NCBI RefSeq assembly: GCF_026151205.1
Contig: NC_087081.1
Coordinates: forward strand, 15,984,837-16,048,836
Length of the DNA stretch: 64,000 nucleotides
From: Bolinopsis microptera
Taxonomy: Eukaryota > Ctenophora > Tentaculata > Lobata > Bolinopsidae
Direction: 5' to 3'
Position numbers and translations under genes: made by a program. Positions 10,615 to 19,405 of the stretch are shown piece after piece. The notes beneath the pieces are model-generated. The model saw only the letters and a program-made list of their open reading frames with translations, ran no database searches and was not told the DNA's origin. Position 1 is the first letter of the stretch, and each line of letters starts with the position of its first letter.

Positions 10615-12021
10615 CTGAAAAATGGACGTGTATGTTTGTTTGAAAACCAGTTTTTGCTGGTACCCATAAGGGCTTTGGAACCAATATATAATAAATTGTA
10701 TGAATAAATCAAAACCCCGTGGGGCACGCGACATTCAAGATCTAGTTGCAAGCACATGTTATAAAACATTGTAAAATAGCCTCAAGACCAGAACTGCATA
10801 TTGCTTGGGCTTCCAGCCCAGTTTGCTCAACAGTTCGTGGCCTACTTACCTAACTTAAAACCTTAGTGCAATGCTTGCAACAACTAAAATCCTATTCTAT
10901 AACTAAGTTACCCTATTACGTATAATCTAGAAGAGTGATGCAAAAAGTCAACTGATAACGCAACACAGTCTAATCATACTCTTATCAGTAGTTCCTCTAA
11001 CCTCTGTTCTCAGTTATACAAAAAGTTTTAACTCCATGAAATTAACGTCACACACATACACAAATGCTTGACTTTCTCAAATAATTAGTCACTCAGCGAC
11101 ACAAACTTTATTGTTTTTTATGTAATATTTCTTGCTCGGGTCCTTCTTGATTCCCTCTTTCATTTCCTGTACGAGCTTTTGGCGAGAGATTCGCTCATCC
11201 TGCGACCTGTCTGGAGATAAGTAGAGTTTGTTGTAGTTGAAATTGTAGTCTGCCACATCAACCGATTTCAAGACTTTTGCTCTGCTCAGAAATTCACGTA
11301 CAATTTCAGGATCTCGCAAAGTAACTTTTATCGGCCGTGATCGAGGGCTGTCAGACTTCTTTACTCCCACTCTCTCAATGTTTGTTATAGTCGGCCTTCC
11401 AATGAACTTCATAAAACCCCAAATATCACCCACGAGATCCCGTTCGTTCATTTCTTGCTTTTCACATTCGAGCTGTTCTGGGGCCCCGAAGATGATAAAG
11501 TTTTTCGACCGATCATCTTCTGTAATCGCCGATTTCACAGCCATTTTGATTTTAGCTGGAGAGATATCAGAAGCTACGCTGTTATTCTTCACAACATCTG
11601 TAAACAGTTTCATTTCTGTTTTCACTGTCTCCTTCACTGAAGCTAGTTTACCAGATTTGCATTGGATGAGCTCGTTCTGAGTTTTTATCTGTTCTGATTT
11701 CTGTTGGTCAAGCGTCTCTGCTGCTGATCTCAAAACATTTCTCGATTTACATATCATAGACCCCATCTTCAAAACTATTTCGGTTATTACATCCTTTGTA
11801 ACGCCTTTTGGCTTGAACAAGTCATGAGTGAGGTCCTCTAGTTTCCTGCAATTAAGATTCGCTAAAACCGAGTCTGATAAGTCCTCAATCTGTTTCTCCA
11901 GTTCGTGAAGTGTACTGACCGAAAATTCCATATTGTGTATACTTCGTGTATAGCAAAGCTGCACAGTAAAAGGCAGTGCAATTACCTATTTACTGATAAG
12001 AGACAACTGATATCAACTCAC
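10615..12021 (-). other. Transposase intron 4, hosting an ORF1-like gene
   Basis: This intron of about 1.4 kb runs from donor GTGAGT (12021) to acceptor TTTTTCAG. Both junctions fall between codons, so exons 4 and 5 join without shifting frame. It contains a complete same-strand ORF (11931-11089). Apart from that ORF the sequence (10615-11088) shows nothing recognisable. An internal acceptor ACTGTGCAG at 11959 would give a 62-nt intron and an in-frame fusion to the ORF1-like protein. Confidence 0.6.
11089..11931 (-). CDS. LINE-ORF1p-like protein encoded within the transposase intron
   Basis: This 280-residue ORF starts MEFSVSTLHELEKQ. Residues 1-130 are helical and Lys/Glu/Leu-rich, likely a coiled coil. 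From about 138, SAITEDDRSKNFIIFGAPE begins an RRM-like fold of the LINE ORF1p type, with the later blocks RPIKVTL, LYLSPDRSQDERISRQKLV and a YYIKNNKV end. Such proteins bind RNA or DNA as multimers. It is clearly related to the gene interrupted by the transposon (7131-7493 plus 22645-23163). The acceptor at 11959 lets it be spliced in frame onto transposase exon 4, giving an alternative C-terminus; independent translation is the other option. No reverse transcriptase of its own is adjacent. Function inside the transposon is unknown. Confidence 0.72.
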   Translation of the reverse strand: MEFSVSTLHELEKQIEDLSDSVLANLNCRKLEDLTHDLFKPKGVTKDVITEIVLKMGSMICKSRNVLRSAAETLDQQKSEQIKTQNELIQCKSGKLASVKETVKTEMKLFTDVVKNNSVASDISPAKIKMAVKSAITEDDRSKNFIIFGAPEQLECEKQEMNERDLVGDIWGFMKFIGRPTITNIERVGVKKSDSPRSRPIKVTLRDPEIVREFLSRAKVLKSVDVADYNFNYNKLYLSPDRSQDERISRQKLVQEMKEGIKKDPSKKYYIKNNKVCVAE

Positions 12022-12449
12022 AAGCGAAAAGATTGATTGCACACTGTATAATATCAGGCTAGCAGCCACGCACCGTTTCATGTGCTTTCCTTCTAGAATC
12101 TTCCCTATGGCTAATGGACCGTAAATACCGCAGTGACTGAACAGCTTCTCGAGTCCACTATTGTCAATATATTTCCCAATAGCTCTACACATAGCAAAAA
12201 CTACATGTAACTCGCCCATCTTGAATATGAAGTGATCTCCGATATCCCCTTTGGAATACAACTGTATCGCCTTTATGTACAGCTGCAGATCTAAAGTGAC
12301 GATCGTTTTTTGATCTGGTGTGATTTTTGTAGATATGCCTTGGCACATCTTCAATGCTGTATACAGTGTCGACCAATCTGTAGGCGGTGACTTTATAAGA
12401 GGAAGCATTGCAATGTTTGTGACCCCAGCTTTGGAACAAAGTCTCGCGT
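12022..12449 (-). CDS. Transposase exon 4, distal part (after the nested LINE)
   Basis: The open part reads YNARLCSKAG, then LPLIKSPPTDWSTLYTAL, VTLDLQLYIKA, MGELHVVFAMC and IYGPLAIGKILEGKHMKR, ending at a consensus donor GTGAGT at 12021. It belongs directly after exon 4 proximal: removing the LINE with one copy of its TGTA duplication rejoins the two within one codon. The Asp in VTLDLQ is a candidate for a catalytic position of an RNase-H-like transposase fold; that is inference from position only. I recall similar unnamed proteins with the GELHVVF block in cnidarian genomes. Confidence 0.7.
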
Positions 12450-12869
12450 TGTATTTTTTTTATTAAATACTTTTCAAATTTTACAGAGTACAGCAATAGA
12501 TGAATATAAAATAGAATCGTTCAAAATATCGCCCCCATCTGTAAAATATGATGGGCACCCAAACACGGTAAACACATAGTGAACTATGTCCGCAGTAACT
12601 TGGACCCATTACATCGAATTAATCTAAATCCAAAAATTTATGAAAAACTATTTAATAACAAACAAATCCATGGTGAATAACTGTGGATATATAGTCAAAA
12701 TTGGTATTTCAATACGTCAAATTCCAGATACATTAGATACAGGTCTGATATGGTCATTAATGTGTGAGGTGTGCGGGTGAAGTGTGATATGATGTTGAAA
12801 GTATAGGAAGGTAGATAAAAAAATTAATAAAACAAAAATAATAATAATATGGGGAGCAAAGAGACTAGG

Positions 12870-15800
12870 CTAGGCTGTTGTTTCACTATCCAATAAACAT
12901 TTCCATAGATGCTTAGTGACCTCAGCTTTGAAAACACTTGTAGACACAATCTGTCTTACCTGTAAAGGGAGTCCATTCCACAGTATATGAGTTCTGTAGA
13001 AAAATGATTTTGCCAGTGGGCTATTTGAGGTACATAAGGTGTGTGAATTCTGACTTAACTTAGGTAAAATTGATGACACAATAGACAGACTGTCGAGGTG
13101 GCAACGTCTTAGTCGAGAAGTGCCCTGATATAAAGTGAGATAGTGAGGCAGCCATACAGGAATTAAATTGTTCAGAACTTTGTGGAAAAAAATAAGATCA
13201 TTCAAGTCAAACTTTTGAGACAAAGGGAGAATGTCGACAAGCTTGCACTTTTTGACATATTGCTCAGGTGGATAACTGCGGCCCTCTTCAGACAGAATCC
13301 ATTTAATAGCTCTCTTTTGGAGACTTTCTAATTTATCACTAAGTGATTTATTACAAGGGCGCCAGATTATGGAACAATTTTCGAATTGGCTACGAACCAG
13401 GGAGAGGTAAAGCGCCCGGCGACGTTTCTGATCAATGACAATATTGCCATCTCTTCTGACCATACCAAGTTGTTGGCAGGCCTTAGTATAAATTCTGTCG
13501 CACTGACTATTCCAACTGAGCTTAGGAGTAACATCGACTCCAAGATCTTTTTCTAACTCTACATACACAAGAGGAGAGCCATCAAGATTATATGCGAATG
13601 GAGGAGATAAAGATGGTTTTCCTGAAACAATAAGCACTTTACATTTTGCTGGATGGAATCGCATTTTGTTTCTAAGTGCCCAGTCAGAGAGATAGTCTAT
13701 GTCCATTTGTGAATTGGTATTATCAGAAGATGAATGTATTTTACGCCAGATTTTTGTATCATCGGCATACAAAACAATATCAGTATTATCCGAAAGGCCA
13801 AGAGGAATATCATTGATAAACAATACAAAAAGTAAGGGACCAAGGATAGAGCCCTGGGGGACACCAGAATTAACTGAGAGGGTAGATGACATCTCATTAC
13901 CAATAACCACTCTTTGGTAACGGCCTTGAAGGTAATTGGTAAGAAATTTGAGAAGTGTACCATCAATGTTATATAAGGTCTTTAGCTTATGAAGAAGGAT
14001 ATCATGATTTACAGAATCAAATGCCTTAGCAAAATCAAAATACACAACATGATTGATAATGTTTTCGTTAAGAGACAATGCCAGGCTATCACAAAAATCA
14101 ACCATATTGGTTGTGCATGACTTGTGCTCTAGAAAACCATGCTGCCTGGGATCAAGAAGGGTACTTGTCAAAGAAAGCAGTTTACGTTTAACAATGCGCT
14201 CAAAAACTTTCATGACTAAACAAGTAAGGGATATTGGTCTATAGTTTTCAACCTCACTTTTCTTACCTTTCTTAAATATTGGGACAACATTTGCAAGTTT
14301 CCATTCTTGTGGAATGTAGCCGCTGTTGTAGGATCCACGAAAAATGCATGTTAGAGGGTAAGCTAAACCTACGGAACAATTTTTTAGAATTTTACCGTGT
14401 ATGCCATCTGGTCCCTGGGCTTTATTTGAATTAATATTTGAAAGAAGCTTACGAACATCCCGATGATCGAAGTCAATATCAAAATCAACATCATTGACAT
14501 AAGAGATGTCAGTGTCATAAAGTGAAGGATCCGAAAACTGGTTATAAAAGAAAGAATTGAAAAGTTCAGCTTGATCTTTGGGATTGAACCGAAGCTGTCC
14601 AGAATAACTAACACAATTAGGAATACGGCAGGAGTTAGATTTATACTTAACATGTGACCAAAACTTCTTAGTTATAAGCGCTGGATCATCACTATTAAAA
14701 AGATTATCTCTTATTTTGGCTGATGAGAGCCTCTTAAAATCTTTACGGCTAGTAACAAACTTTAACTCATCAGAAATAGAACCAGAAATTTTAAATTTAG
14801 CTCTGAGTCTATCTTTTTTACGGCATGAAGAAAAAAGTTCACTATCGAACCACGGGGGTTGGAACTCTGATTTAATAATTACTTTAGGAATATGTATATC
14901 AACTAAATTCATAATGCAGTCTTTTACTAACTTCCAAGACGAATCAGGATCTAGGCATTCTAGGACTTGCCAATTAATCGAGCATAATTCACGATTAATC
15001 ATGTCCCAGTTTGCTTTCTTAAAATTATAGATTTTACGTTTAGGAGTTTTCTTACGGGAAAAGGAGCTTTTAATTGAAAAAGTGACAGGAAAATGATCAG
15101 ATTTGCACACGGAATGAGGATCACAGACATTTAAGTTATCGATTGTGTTATCATAATTACTGAGAAGAATGTCTAATGTATTACCACTTTTATGGGTGGG
15201 TGATGTGATCAACTGGGAGAGAGAAAGATCACTGAAAGAATCTATGAAGGATTGCTCAATAGGTACGGTACTGGATGAAGATAGCCAGTCTGTATGGGGG
15301 AGATTAAAATCACCAATAACATAGATTTTAGGGGGATTCTTTTTGGAAACTAGCTTGCGAATATAACTAACTATGACATCATGATTAGGTAACCCAAGAG
15401 TTCCTACTCTATAACAAGTACAGATTACAATACTCTCTTTGTTAGGAAAAGAAATTTTAACGGCAAGCATTTCTGCACCTAGGCTAACTGGTAGTCGGGT
15501 TGTAGTGGCGTCAAGATCAGACCGAACAGCCAAAAGAACACCACCTCCATTTTCCCTAAACTTTTTAGGGTTATTAGGATCTTGAGGATGAGTCTTTCTC
15601 GTGCGGTCATTGCGGAAGATTTCATATTGAGAAGAAGGAAAAATTTCGTTGCTAGAAATAGATTTTTTGAGCCAAGTCTCATTTAGGGCAATTATGTCAG
15701 GCTGCTCTATGTTAGCAAAGGATTGAAGTTCGGAAATCTTATTACCATCAAGAAGGGGATGGGAGGAGCTTAGGTTACTGAAAGGAATGAGACCTTGGAC

Positions 15801-16385
15801 ATTTTGGTAGAGTACAGATAGGGAGTTGGGACCTGGATTAAGCATAGAAGGATTAACAAGAGTTATCAAAAGAAAGTTAAGAGAGAAAACCCAAAGAATG
15901 AATAAAGAGACTAGACGCCTGAGGCGGCTGGAATACCTGACTCTATTCATCTTACCAGGGAGAAGAACATTTCTTATAAACCATGAGGAGATAATTACAA
16001 AGAAAAGTTTGATGTGGGAGCAAGCAAGAAATGGTATAAGATAACGTGGGCTGTCAAGGAGTAGAGAGGAATGAATATTAGAATCTAGGGGGAATACGGT
16101 GTTCATGGACCTAACCGTGGAGAGAAGAATTGGGAGAAAGTAAGTCATGATGAGAGAATAGAAGAGAAACATATGATTATGATAATTGTAGTTGATGTGT
16201 GGGGTGTATGGAGACTTAAATGTGTAAATTTTGTTAGGTATAAACGTGTTGATATGTATAAGTGCATTTCTTGACTGTGTACGAGGCCTTTTGCATGCAA
16301 AAAGACCTATTCTAAGTCTAAACGATTCATTGTCTAACATATTGGAAAATGGACAGTGACCGAATGTACCTGAAATGGGAGGCAT
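12870..16385 (-). CDS. LINE ORF2: APE endonuclease and reverse transcriptase
   Basis: 1,171 codons, open throughout. After a hydrophobic, poorly conserved N-terminus, the LNPGPN motif (about 182) begins the endonuclease: YQNVQGL, LNETWLK (catalytic Glu), GDFNLPHTDW (about 358) and SDHFPV (about 429). The reverse transcriptase follows: VVPIFKKGKKSEVENYRPIS (about 700), FDFAKAFDSV (about 783), SGVPQGSILGPLLF (about 840) and YADD (about 873). The end has a LINE-typical Cys-containing tail but no RNase H. It nicks target DNA and copies the LINE RNA at the nick. All catalytic motifs are present. The true start may be internal (MFLFYSL, about residue 72). ORF1 ends 94 nt upstream, suggesting coupled expression from one RNA. 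Confidence 0.93.
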   Translation of the reverse strand: MPPISGTFGHCPFSNMLDNESFRLRIGLFACKRPRTQSRNALIHINTFIPNKIYTFKSPYTPHINYNYHNHMFLFYSLIMTYFLPILLSTVRSMNTVFPLDSNIHSSLLLDSPRYLIPFLACSHIKLFFVIISSWFIRNVLLPGKMNRVRYSSRLRRLVSLFILWVFSLNFLLITLVNPSMLNPGPNSLSVLYQNVQGLIPFSNLSSSHPLLDGNKISELQSFANIEQPDIIALNETWLKKSISSNEIFPSSQYEIFRNDRTRKTHPQDPNNPKKFRENGGGVLLAVRSDLDATTTRLPVSLGAEMLAVKISFPNKESIVICTCYRVGTLGLPNHDVIVSYIRKLVSKKNPPKIYVIGDFNLPHTDWLSSSSTVPIEQSFIDSFSDLSLSQLITSPTHKSGNTLDILLSNYDNTIDNLNVCDPHSVCKSDHFPVTFSIKSSFSRKKTPKRKIYNFKKANWDMINRELCSINWQVLECLDPDSSWKLVKDCIMNLVDIHIPKVIIKSEFQPPWFDSELFSSCRKKDRLRAKFKISGSISDELKFVTSRKDFKRLSSAKIRDNLFNSDDPALITKKFWSHVKYKSNSCRIPNCVSYSGQLRFNPKDQAELFNSFFYNQFSDPSLYDTDISYVNDVDFDIDFDHRDVRKLLSNINSNKAQGPDGIHGKILKNCSVGLAYPLTCIFRGSYNSGYIPQEWKLANVVPIFKKGKKSEVENYRPISLTCLVMKVFERIVKRKLLSLTSTLLDPRQHGFLEHKSCTTNMVDFCDSLALSLNENIINHVVYFDFAKAFDSVNHDILLHKLKTLYNIDGTLLKFLTNYLQGRYQRVVIGNEMSSTLSVNSGVPQGSILGPLLFVLFINDIPLGLSDNTDIVLYADDTKIWRKIHSSSDNTNSQMDIDYLSDWALRNKMRFHPAKCKVLIVSGKPSLSPPFAYNLDGSPLVYVELEKDLGVDVTPKLSWNSQCDRIYTKACQQLGMVRRDGNIVIDQKRRRALYLSLVRSQFENCSIIWRPCNKSLSDKLESLQKRAIKWILSEEGRSYPPEQYVKKCKLVDILPLSQKFDLNDLIFFHKVLNNLIPVWLPHYLTLYQGTSRLRRCHLDSLSIVSSILPKLSQNSHTLCTSNSPLAKSFFYRTHILWNGLPLQVRQIVSTSVFKAEVTKHLWKCLLDSETTA

Positions 16386-16479
16386 AAAATTGAGAAGATT
16401 AAATCAGAGATTTGTTTGAGTTTTAATTTTAGGCGCAACGTCTTAATCAAAATATTAAATGGAAGAAAAGATCAAAGAT

Positions 16480-17862
16480 TTAAATTCCCAGAAGATTATT
16501 TACAACCCTGTCAAAACTGTGTTCGTTTACAACAAACTTAAGCCAAGTGGACAGTAAACCTACTCCTCTCATGTTGAGATGAAGCCAATCATGGTATAGA
16601 AGTTCATTACATGATCTAAAGTCTCGAGTTAAAAAGACTGAGAAACAGTCTAAAAACACGCAATTATTATTTAGGCATAAGTCTTTAAGTAGATTATTAA
16701 AATCTAGAACATTCTTTGCTATGTAGGAATATAAACATTTAATAGGAAGACAACATTGGATAATTATAATTGCAGCGGGAAATAACTGCTTAGTGGTGTC
16801 AATTAATTCAGTAAGATACTTCCTAAGGAACTGAACCCCATACTTAGAATGTTTAATGTCATTTGTACCAACACTCAATATAATTTTTTCAATATCGTCA
16901 GCTTCTGCAGCTGCATGAGTTTTATGAAAATTATGAATGTTTTCAGTGATGTCTCTAATTTTTGCACCACTTTGAGACACATTGATTACTTTCCTTCCCC
17001 GGAATCCCAACTTATTTGTCCGTACGAATTTTGTCATTGACGTACCAAACAGGACAGTGGTTTTCCTGCTCTTCGGTTTTCTTGGAGTATTTCGGTAGTA
17101 AAGGGTTGGTGTTGAGGTGGTGGTGGGCAGCATAGGAATTGTAGTGCGGGCAATCTGCTCCTTGACTACATTTGTATCTGTCTTCGGTATCTGGCAGCGA
17201 AAAGATAAGCTATACCGAGTCCCCTTAACTGAGCTCTCTGCACGAACCTTGTGAAGACAATATTCCTGACACCCCGGTTTCATAATATACAAACTACAGT
17301 CCTTTGGGGTGATATAGCATTTACTGTTACATCGCTTATCCCCATTTTCTGGAATTATGTCGATGGTCCTCTCAGCTCCAAATGAAACTACATAAATACC
17401 TTGCGACTGGTCAAGAGACACCTCGTCGTCGTTGTGGTACCTAGTTGCACAAGAACCAGACTTGTACATGCTTGCTAGGCATGAGTTTAGCTTGCAGCCA
17501 AACTTGGAGTTGATATCATGCATAAGCTCTGATATCCCAGGATAATTTAAAATATCGATTGGCTCCTTAGTCGTGGTGTGTCCATTTGAGGAAGACCATA
17601 CATATTCTTCTCCAGTCGAAGTGAGCCACTTTGTGGCAGTTTTCACAGCAGTTTGTTTGGCCATAAGTGTTTCAAGTTCAGACATCAACGTGCCATGTTG
17701 AACACTCTTGTTCTGAACAAAATCTGAATGCAACTCCAAGAAGTCCTCGCATTTAACAGAATTTCTCTTAAGTTTCATGACATTCTCAACACTGGCCTTG
17801 AGAGCTTTCAGCTCATTTAATGAAAACGAGTTTAAAACATTGGTAACAGAATTCAGATCCAT
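16480..17862 (-). CDS. LINE ORF1: AlkB-like dioxygenase fused to SGNH hydrolase
   Basis: 460 codons. Residues 1-75 are helical. Residues about 95-225 match the AlkB-type 2-oxoglutarate/Fe(II) dioxygenase pattern: RYHNDDE supplies the HxD iron ligands (H143, D145), CLHKV the second His (H204), and RYSLSFR the two Arg (R216, R222) at the six-residue spacing of AlkB. After a Thr/Pro/Arg linker, residues 268-445 show SGNH/GDSL esterase blocks: FGTSM (Ser275), SVGTND (Asn334) and HDWLH (Asp425, His428). Esterase domains in CR1-type ORF1 proteins are known; I do not recall an AlkB domain joined to one. A role in repairing or editing methylated element RNA, or in membrane or RNP handling, is only a guess. 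Every expected catalytic residue is present. Confidence 0.82.
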   Translation of the reverse strand: MDLNSVTNVLNSFSLNELKALKASVENVMKLKRNSVKCEDFLELHSDFVQNKSVQHGTLMSELETLMAKQTAVKTATKWLTSTGEEYVWSSSNGHTTTKEPIDILNYPGISELMHDINSKFGCKLNSCLASMYKSGSCATRYHNDDEVSLDQSQGIYVVSFGAERTIDIIPENGDKRCNSKCYITPKDCSLYIMKPGCQEYCLHKVRAESSVKGTRYSLSFRCQIPKTDTNVVKEQIARTTIPMLPTTTSTPTLYYRNTPRKPKSRKTTVLFGTSMTKFVRTNKLGFRGRKVINVSQSGAKIRDITENIHNFHKTHAAAEADDIEKIILSVGTNDIKHSKYGVQFLRKYLTELIDTTKQLFPAAIIIIQCCLPIKCLYSYIAKNVLDFNNLLKDLCLNNNCVFLDCFSVFLTRDFRSCNELLYHDWLHLNMRGVGLLSTWLKFVVNEHSFDRVVNNLLGI

Positions 17863-17886
17863 AGTGATGTGAGGAAGAGGGAGGAG

Positions 17887-17916
17887 AAAATGGCGGTGAG
17901 GGAGGAGAAAATGGCG
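17887..17916 (-). promoter_or_regulatory. Two CGCCATTTT (YY1-like) motifs at the LINE 5' end
   Basis: On the LINE's coding strand the 64-bp leader contains CGCCATTTTCTCCTCCCTC twice, 21 bp apart (cores at 17908-17916 and 17887-17895). CGCCATNTT is the core bound by YY1, which positions transcription start in mammalian L1. An internal, start-site-defining promoter is expected for a LINE with so short a leader. Binding is inferred from the motif only. Confidence 0.4.
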
Positions 17917-17967
17917 AAGTCAATACTGTAGCCCAGGAAGTAGATGCGTTGCTTAGGATACAAACGG

Positions 17968-19405
17968 TCACGTCATAGTCTCTTCTATCGCTTTGACATT
18001 GGGACCCTTATATGATTTCCAGGTAAGTGTAAACTGATTTTCTTCATCATATAGCTGTTGTAAGCCCCAGGTTTCGTCGTAATGTTGATATCTTTGCTCG
18101 TCAACACATACAGTTCCACGATACTTTGGAAGAGGTGGAGATAACATCTTTGGGGGGTAACATTGCTGCAGCTTAACGTTGAGATCGCTCCGTGTGTCAT
18201 CATTTTGAGTTGATGATACCCTTGACAACTTAATGACTTGTTCTCCCAACTTAACATCATTCTGGAAAACTGTTATCAATGTACCATGGAGCTGACCTTT
18301 CCCATCTTTACTGTCCCGCTGGAAATCAGAGTTATCAATGGCAAAATAGGGTCTTGTTTTTTTGCAGATTGTTAAAGGCACGTAGCAGTTGTTTTCATCT
18401 AAACAATGTACCTTGGCGTAACTCTCGATGCAATCTTCAATGAGCTTTATTTTTTTGTAGTCTTCAGAAACATTAAGGCCCTTCGTTTCCGTAATAATCT
18501 TTTTGCTCCGAGTACTGTTGTGGATGGAGAGTCCTAAACCAACAGAGAAAGGGGTTTCATTACTGTGGAATCGCTGTTGTGGGCCATTAACATCACCTTT
18601 GGCTAAGCTTCTTCTCACAGATCGATCACTTTTCGTGTTAATGGAGATGAGCTGACACAGCATATCTATTGTCTTGCTGGTTTCTTTAGCCTTAAATTGT
18701 GTAAGATCGCCGGTAACATCACCATACAGCAGCCATTTCAGAAACGATTTCAATTCAATAGGAGACTGGAATGAGGTAAAATCTCCTGTAAACGTCCATT
18801 TGCTTAGCTCTGCGTCCTCCATCGACTTTCGAATCACAAGTGCTGCCTTACGAATATTCCACATATTAAGATCCTCAATCAATGCATCAACTGCAAAAGA
18901 GACAACTCTAGTAGAACATACAGTATCAGGACGATTTTTTAGTGTGTTCGGGATGAAGACTATACCACTTAGATTGTCAAGAATCAATTCCTTAATGTGC
19001 TTTTTAGACTTATTTGCTCCAAGAACACTCTCATCGACATGAACATGGTGCGAAAAAATGGTGACGTACTGTTTATGTAGCTCCTTGGTATTGGTCCGAA
19101 AGTCTCTGTAACCAACAGTCTCGCACTTATCTAATAGCCAAATAAGAAACTCAAGGTCTACGGCCTGTCCTGGCTCGGTACTCTGCACCCTCTTCTGTTC
19201 AATTTGATCGGCATTTCTCTCTGCTTCAACCAAACACTTCTTATGATACATGATATCTCCAGCAACCGCATCTGGGACAGCTCTCAAGCGAATCCCAAGC
19301 TGTTCATCAGTAGTGACCCTAGCAATACGACAAAATGATTCACTTACAGGGAGAGTGAGAACGAGATGCAGTGTATCAGCTGTCCCCAGGCAGAACACAC
19401 ACGAT
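17968..19405 (-). CDS. Transposase exon 4, proximal part
   Basis: The exon begins after acceptor TTCTGTTCGCAG at 19405 and reads SCVFCLG, where CVFC with a later YHKKC resembles a zinc-binding finger. Further motifs are YFAIDNSDFQRDSKDGKG (the D-N-x-D block, a likely first catalytic Asp of the transposase core) and a conserved C-terminal YRGTVCVDEQRY. The frame ends in TGA at 17970-17968, about 37 nt before the LINE junction, whereas the next segment requires a frame shifted by one base. Summed exon lengths are one nucleotide over a multiple of three, which indicates a single-base insertion near here. The copy is therefore probably inactive apart from the LINE insertion. Confidence 0.75.

Larger units (their letters stand above)
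12454..17926 (-). mobile_element. Full-length L2/CR1-type LINE nested in the transposase exon
   Basis: The element has two long open frames (ORF1 16480-17862, ORF2 12870-16385), a 64-bp 5' leader and a 3' UTR of about 0.4 kb ending in an AATAAA that overlaps a short A-run. It is flanked by TGTA at 12450-12453 and 17927-17930. A 4-bp duplication alone is weak, but the interrupted transposase reading frame is restored when element and one copy are removed, which fixes the ends. Both ORFs are uninterrupted, so the copy is young and could be retrotransposition-competent. The clade call rests on APE-endonuclease and RT motifs and the absence of an RNase H domain. Confidence 0.88.
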
